DNA of 44,765 nt from Lachnospiraceae bacterium (GTDB lineage Bacteria; Bacillota; Clostridia; Lachnospirales; Lachnospiraceae): assembly GCA_030536685.1 (NCBI GenBank), contig JAUNPP010000001.1, positions 103,944 through 148,708 of the forward strand, written 5' to 3'. Position numbers and translations under genes: made by a program. The stretch's first letter is position 1. Each line of letters begins with the position of its first letter. The notes beneath the pieces are model-generated. The model did no database searches, had not been told where the DNA came from, and saw only the letters and a program-made list of their open reading frames with translations. Below, piece by piece: positions 41,347 to 44,765 of the stretch.

Positions 41347-41483
41347 GACAGCAGAAAGCTGCAAAAACCAGCAAGCCGTCTATGATACAAGTCTGCAAGG
41401 GGCGTATTGGTGCGAATGCACCACCTTAGCCCCGGCGGACTTGTATCATAGACGGCTTGCGTCCCCTGGACACTTCCCTGTCC
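41347..41483 (-). repeat. Variable-stem hairpin element, copy E
   Basis: Minus-strand copy, convergent with copy D. On minus: TGGACAGGGAAGTGTCC, AGGGGAC, then stem arm GCAAGCCGTCTATGATAC, perfectly complementary over 18 bp (plus 41371-41388 and 41443-41460). The apical stem GGTGC-ATTC-GCACC followed by AATACGCC is shared with copy A. The tail is CTGGTTTTTGCAG and CTGTCATG. Confidence 0.9.
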
Positions 41484-41555
41484 AGAAATTCTGAACAGCA
41501 ACTTCACATTTTTTTGTAGCTAAAATTTAAAATTAGTGTTATACTGTCTGCTGCA

Positions 41556-41600
41556 GTGGTGTGTTCGAGACCTTCCACACCTAAAACAAAACTAAAGGAG
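41556..41600 (+). promoter_or_regulatory. preQ1-I riboswitch upstream of queT
   Basis: GGTGTG (41558-41563) pairs with CACACC to make P1. The loop GTTCGAGACCTTCC and the A-rich tail AAAACAAAACTAAAGGAG match the class I preQ1 aptamer, with the pseudoknot reaching into the ribosome-binding site. This implies translational control of the queuosine-precursor transporter that follows. A TATACT at 41540-41545 is a likely -10 box. Confidence 0.85.
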
Positions 41601-41609
41601 AGTATAAAT

Positions 41610-42122
41610 ATGATAACAAAGACGAATGATCGTAAGGTTATGATGATGGCTCAGGCTGCTTTGATTGCGGCTGTGTATGTGGCGCTGACGCTGCCTTTTG
41701 CTCCGATTGCTTATGGACCGGTTCAGTTTCGGGTTTCTGAGGCATTGACAATCCTGCCTTATTTTACACCGGCGGCGATTCCGGGGGTGACGTTGGGCTG
41801 CTTTTTATCTAATTTTCTGATGGGAGCACCTCTTCCGGATATTGTTTTCGGAACACTGGCTACTTTTATTGGAGCAGTTTTTACCTATCGTTTGAGAGGA
41901 CACAGGTATCTTGCATGGACACCGCCTGTTGTGGCGAATGCCCTGATCATTCCCTGGGTGCTGAAATTTGCTTATGATGTGCCGGATCTGGTATCGTTTA
42001 TGATGCTTACAGTAGGTCTTGGAGAAGTGCTTGCGGTAGGCGTGCTTGGCAATATGCTTCTTGCAGCTCTTGAAAAATGCAAAAATCTGCTTTTTCATAT
42101 GGGTGGAAGTGTAAGCCGGTAA
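41610..42122 (+). CDS. queT: QueT-family queuosine precursor ECF transporter S component
   Basis: 170 residues with about five or six membrane helices. IAYGPVQFRVSEALTILPYF and PGVTLGCFLSNFLMGAPLPDIVFGTLAT are the QueT signatures. It serves as the substrate-binding S component of an energy-coupling-factor importer for preQ0/preQ1-type precursors; the energising ATPases are elsewhere. ATG 41610 follows AAAGGAG, which belongs to the riboswitch. The longer frame from 41556 is not used, since it starts inside the aptamer. Confidence 0.92.
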   Translation: MITKTNDRKVMMMAQAALIAAVYVALTLPFAPIAYGPVQFRVSEALTILPYFTPAAIPGVTLGCFLSNFLMGAPLPDIVFGTLATFIGAVFTYRLRGHRYLAWTPPVVANALIIPWVLKFAYDVPDLVSFMMLTVGLGEVLAVGVLGNMLLAALEKCKNLLFHMGGSVSR

Positions 42123-42189
42123 TGGAGATATTGCTGCTTCATTGAAAGAAAAAAGTTAGCAAAAATCAGTGAGAGGCAGTTAATGGCGA

Positions 42190-42227
42190 AAGTCCTTCTG
42201 AACGCTAAAACGTCGCCGGAAGGACTT
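42190..42227. terminator. Hairpin between convergent queT and ABC cluster
   Basis: AAGTCCTTC and GAAGGACTT (9 bp) with extra inner G-C pairs. It lies between the ends of two convergent genes, so a bidirectional terminator is likely, though T-runs are weak on both sides. Confidence 0.55.
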
Positions 42228-42274
42228 GCTATAAAACCTTTTATTAGTTTATAAGATTAATCGGGTAATGCTTA

Positions 42275-42970
42275 TTAATGTTTTGCAGGATAAAGTTTTA
42301 TCATAGTATGCTTTAATTTTATCATAGCGGATAAGGCTTTTTTAGTGCAGGCAAAAAATTCATTGTCTTTCACACTGAGATAATTTACATAGGTATTTCC
42401 ATCATCAGCTACTGGAATACTGATATTTTGATGTTCATCATAGCTGAATACAGGGGAAATTAAATAGTTGGAGTCAGCTAACATGTAGATGCAATCAGAT
42501 GTTTGAAAGGCATCTATTTTTTTGTCCAGAAAAACTAAATAGTCATTTCCTTTTTGCATTCGATTTACAAAGCTCATTTCAGCATATAATGTTTTGGATG
42601 ATGAGTTTGAAGGAGAATCTTCAACAATACAACACCATCGAAAGGTGGCAATTTGGATAGTCTGTCCAACATGAATATTTTTTCCTTGATAGACTTCCTG
42701 GACTATTGCTTTTTGTTGTCCACCACCATAATATGGGGTATATATTCCGGCAGCAGTTACACGGACAATAATAGGTGTGTCAGGTAAGGAGTCAAACATT
42801 ATATCGGTTGCGTTTTGAACAAGATTTTCTGGTAATTCTGCTACTAATGCATGATTAAGTGCATCGGATTGGCGCGTTAAATTCGTGTAAGTTGAACGCT
42901 TTGAGATACCAAATGAGGCAGATGCCAGTATGATTAATAAAGTTAATAATAAGGTAATTTTTTTGATCAT
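42275..42970 (-). CDS. Uncharacterised exported protein of ABC cluster
   Basis: 231 residues with an N-terminal hydrophobic segment (about 4-22, MIKKITLLLTLLIILASASFG) that could be a signal peptide or an anchor; there is no lipobox cysteine. The rest is a soluble beta-rich domain with VRVTAAGIYTPYYGGG and VGQTIQIATFRWCC, plus LVFLDKK. I do not recognise the family with confidence. It is the last gene of a minus-strand cluster; its ATG overlaps the stop of the ABC ATPase gene by 4 bp, so the product probably works with the transporter. Confidence 0.7.
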   Translation of the reverse strand: MIKKITLLLTLLIILASASFGISKRSTYTNLTRQSDALNHALVAELPENLVQNATDIMFDSLPDTPIIVRVTAAGIYTPYYGGGQQKAIVQEVYQGKNIHVGQTIQIATFRWCCIVEDSPSNSSSKTLYAEMSFVNRMQKGNDYLVFLDKKIDAFQTSDCIYMLADSNYLISPVFSYDEHQNISIPVADDGNTYVNYLSVKDNEFFACTKKALSAMIKLKHTMIKLYPAKH

Positions 42971-43611
42971 GGCTGTATTGCTCCTTTGATCAGAGATCCC
43001 TGATCCATGAAAAATGTGTGATTTGAGAGAAGCTGAATATCATCTTTATTATGACTGGCAAGTAATATGAGCGCTCCTCGTTTTTGTTCTTCTAGGATGA
43101 GTTGGCGGATAAGTTCAATACCTGATTCATCTAGTCCGTTTCCGGGTTCGTCCAGCATAATAATATCAGGTTTTTCCATAATCGCCTGAGCAATTATGAT
43201 GCGCTGCTTCATACCAAGAGAATATTTTTGATAAGTTCGTTTGTCATCGGGATCTAAACCAACTCTTTGGATAGCAGACTTGATGTCACGGTCTGTTGCA
43301 GTTTTTTTTATTTGAGCCAACATTTTCAGATTTTGAAAACCTGTATATTCAGGATATAATCCGGCATTTTCTAGAGTAAGTCCTAATTTAGGAAGGATAG
43401 ATATATCCTTATGAAGAATTTGGTTATTCCAGGAAATAGTTCCGGAATCAATATTCATTAGACCGGAAAGTGCTCGAAACAGCATTGTTTTGCCCGAGCC
43501 GTTTTTCCCTGTAAATCCGTATATCGTACTGGATTCTAAAGTCAAATTGATGTGACTTAAAATTTGTCTGTCTTTTATAGTTTTACATATGTTCTCTGCG
43601 GTTAATTTCAT
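42967..43611 (-). CDS. ABC transporter ATP-binding protein
   Basis: 214 residues. Walker A GKNGSGKT (about 35-42), Q-loop near LTLENAGLYPEY, a signature that is the diverged YSLGMKQR, Walker B IIMLDEPGNGLDE and the H-loop SHNKDD. The type resembles ABC-2 family ATPases involved in peptide export or self-immunity. Its start and stop overlap neighbouring genes by 4 bp each. Paired with the membrane proteins upstream. Confidence 0.92.
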   Translation of the reverse strand: MKLTAENICKTIKDRQILSHINLTLESSTIYGFTGKNGSGKTMLFRALSGLMNIDSGTISWNNQILHKDISILPKLGLTLENAGLYPEYTGFQNLKMLAQIKKTATDRDIKSAIQRVGLDPDDKRTYQKYSLGMKQRIIIAQAIMEKPDIIMLDEPGNGLDESGIELIRQLILEEQKRGALILLASHNKDDIQLLSNHTFFMDQGSLIKGAIQP

Positions 43612-44483
43612 ATCATTCCTCCTGTTTCTTTGTTAGTTATGATAAACTCCTGAAAAAAGACAATTCGGCAGCCTGCTATGATTAAAAAGATACTTAAAAT
43701 GGCAAAGATAAGGACTGAAAAATTTAAATCAAAATCTATTTGGAATAGCTGAGAATAGGATGCGTTTAAACGAAAATCTTGGATTGCTGCCTGTATATTT
43801 GATAAAGAACTGCTGTGCCAGCTTAATATCAAATGACTGATTGGGTTGATTTGAAGCAGTAATCCATGTATTTCAAAATGAGATGTATTTTCCAGAGGAA
43901 AGATATCTTTCCAAAGAATAAGGGAAGAAATACATAACAGCTGAACTCCTCCAATAATAGAAAACGCAATATTGCTTCCTGCTTTGATGGATATTAAATT
44001 TATTGCCAATGTAGTTAAAAACAGCCATAAAGAATGGATTGACAAAAAATAAAAAATCAATATAAATGATGTAATATTGGTATGAATCAGGTACAAACGG
44101 CTGCAAATGCTGGTACCAACTAATAATATAGTAAAAAGATAAAAGAAAGACAAAGAGAGCAGAAATAGTATCTGCTTAAGAAACCAATGAATTCTATTCG
44201 CTTCTCTTGAAAAATAATACACGCTGGCAGTACAAAAACGTTGATAAATAATAGTACCGAATAAAATCTGAAAAAGAAAAACAGGCATCATATAGAGCAA
44301 CATTCTAATTAAGGAATCTGTTGTAATTTGTGGTGCTCCCAGCGCAAATGAGAGAACAACGTCTGAAAGAAAAAATTCTCCTTTTTGTTCTTTTAAAAGA
44401 CATAATTCGTGGTTTAGAAACGAAAAAATTTCTACACTGCCTAAAAGAGCAGCTAAGAAGAAACATTTGATAAAATTTTTCAT
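43608..44483 (-). CDS. ABC-2-like membrane protein
   Basis: 291 residues, about six or seven membrane helices, first at residues 5-22. ATG 44483 follows GAAAGGATTGG; the longer frame from 44546 runs into the preceding gene. No clear family motif beyond the ABC permease-like topology and its position before an ABC ATPase gene. Start overlaps the upstream stop (ATGA). AT content is visibly higher than in the first half of the window. Confidence 0.75.
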   Translation of the reverse strand: MKNFIKCFFLAALLGSVEIFSFLNHELCLLKEQKGEFFLSDVVLSFALGAPQITTDSLIRMLLYMMPVFLFQILFGTIIYQRFCTASVYYFSREANRIHWFLKQILFLLSLSFFYLFTILLVGTSICSRLYLIHTNITSFILIFYFLSIHSLWLFLTTLAINLISIKAGSNIAFSIIGGVQLLCISSLILWKDIFPLENTSHFEIHGLLLQINPISHLILSWHSSSLSNIQAAIQDFRLNASYSQLFQIDFDLNFSVLIFAILSIFLIIAGCRIVFFQEFIITNKETGGMI

Positions 44484-44765
44484 TGTAGCCAATCCTTTCG
44501 AGCGTTCCAACAGAAAAGACAAATAGAAATTAAAGCAATACTGCATACAATACTAAGATAAGCTAATTCACTTTTAGGTCCGGAATCATACATTTGCAAA
44601 TAGATATTGTATGTGGTATCAACAGGAATTTGAGGGAATAACTGTTTTATCATTCCAAGGCAATTAAGCAAAGTCCATACAGGAATAAATAATAGAATTT
44701 TATATTTTATAGGGAATGTTGAAATCGCAATTGTAAATACTGCCAGAACACCGGAAACAAGTCCA
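44480..44765 (-). CDS. Partial membrane protein at the window edge
   Basis: The minus-strand frame is open from the end of the window (44765) to a stop at 44480-44482 and gives at least 94 residues. There are two hydrophobic segments: one near the cut end (GLVSGVLAVFTIAIS) and one near the C terminus (LSIVCSIALISICLFCW). It looks like the C-terminal end of another membrane subunit, possibly a second permease of the same ABC system. The N-terminal part is outside the window. Confidence 0.6.
   Translation of the reverse strand, partial: GLVSGVLAVFTIAISTFPIKYKILLFIPVWTLLNCLGMIKQLFPQIPVDTTYNIYLQMYDSGPKSELAYLSIVCSIALISICLFCWNARKDWLQ

Noticed and set aside
41102-41398. 98-codon minus-strand frame spanning elements D and E
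   Set aside because: Its ends are inside the palindromic stems. Only the short middle stretch resembles a protein, reported separately as a possible relic.
41556-41609. Upstream in-frame start codon for queT at 41556
   Set aside because: This would place coding sequence inside the preQ1 aptamer; the ATG at 41610 after AAAGGAG fits the family N terminus.

Overview
The window looks like a chromosomal segment of a spore-forming, anaerobic, gut-type Firmicute, most likely a Lachnospiraceae (Clostridia). The grounds are spoVT, spoIIE, the tilS-hpt-ftsH synteny, a VanW/YoaR-type surface protein, a DUF4080 radical-SAM enzyme, corrinoid methyltransferases of the MttB superfamily and strong AGGAGG ribosome-binding sites. 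The genus cannot be fixed from sequence alone.

Layout. (1) 1-8691 is the 3' part of a long translationally coupled operon for an Mrp/Mbh-like cation:proton antiporter membrane arm: a DUF4040/MbhD subunit, an MbhE-MnhB fusion, MnhC, then four consecutive ND5/NuoL-M-N-type subunits. No catalytic (hydrogenase or oxidoreductase) subunit is visible. (2) 8784-11801 holds spoVT facing a secreted transglutaminase-like protein, separated by two convergent copies of an unusual hairpin element. (3) 11968-19494 is an AT-richer corrinoid demethylation island: MFS transporter, two MttB-family methyltransferases, LysR regulator and corrinoid protein on the minus strand, DUF1638 divergently on plus, then an Rpn-nuclease remnant. 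(4) 19757-24631 is a trehalose locus: treR, phosphotransferase permease and phospho-trehalase, with three operator-like palindromes at a clear promoter. (5) 24855-30628 is spoIIE-tilS-hpt-ftsH. (6) 30840-33771 has a candidate small RNA, a GH13 amylase, a third-site hairpin element and tRNA-Gly(UCC). (7) 33858-40986 has radical SAM, a 33-residue membrane peptide, VanW, an AIRS-domain protein, and a structured leader in front of an Lrp regulator-aminotransferase-trmL operon. (8) 40987-42122 has two more hairpin elements around an AAA-ATPase remnant, then a preQ1 riboswitch and queT. (9) 42275-44765 is an AT-rich ABC-transporter cluster cut by the window edge.

The most unusual signal is a family of five intergenic elements (83-144 bp cores). 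All share conserved head and tail motifs around a long hairpin. The basal stem is 18 bp in four copies and 16 bp in the fifth; its sequence differs in every copy, yet it is perfectly paired in all five. Four of the copies sit as two tail-to-tail pairs, like REPINs. A second window-wide pattern is short in-frame tandem duplication in interdomain linkers of otherwise conserved proteins (antiporters, TilS, SpoIIE, phospho-trehalase, PTS permease, amylase, radical SAM, VanW). Similar tandem duplications lie exactly at or just after several stop codons.
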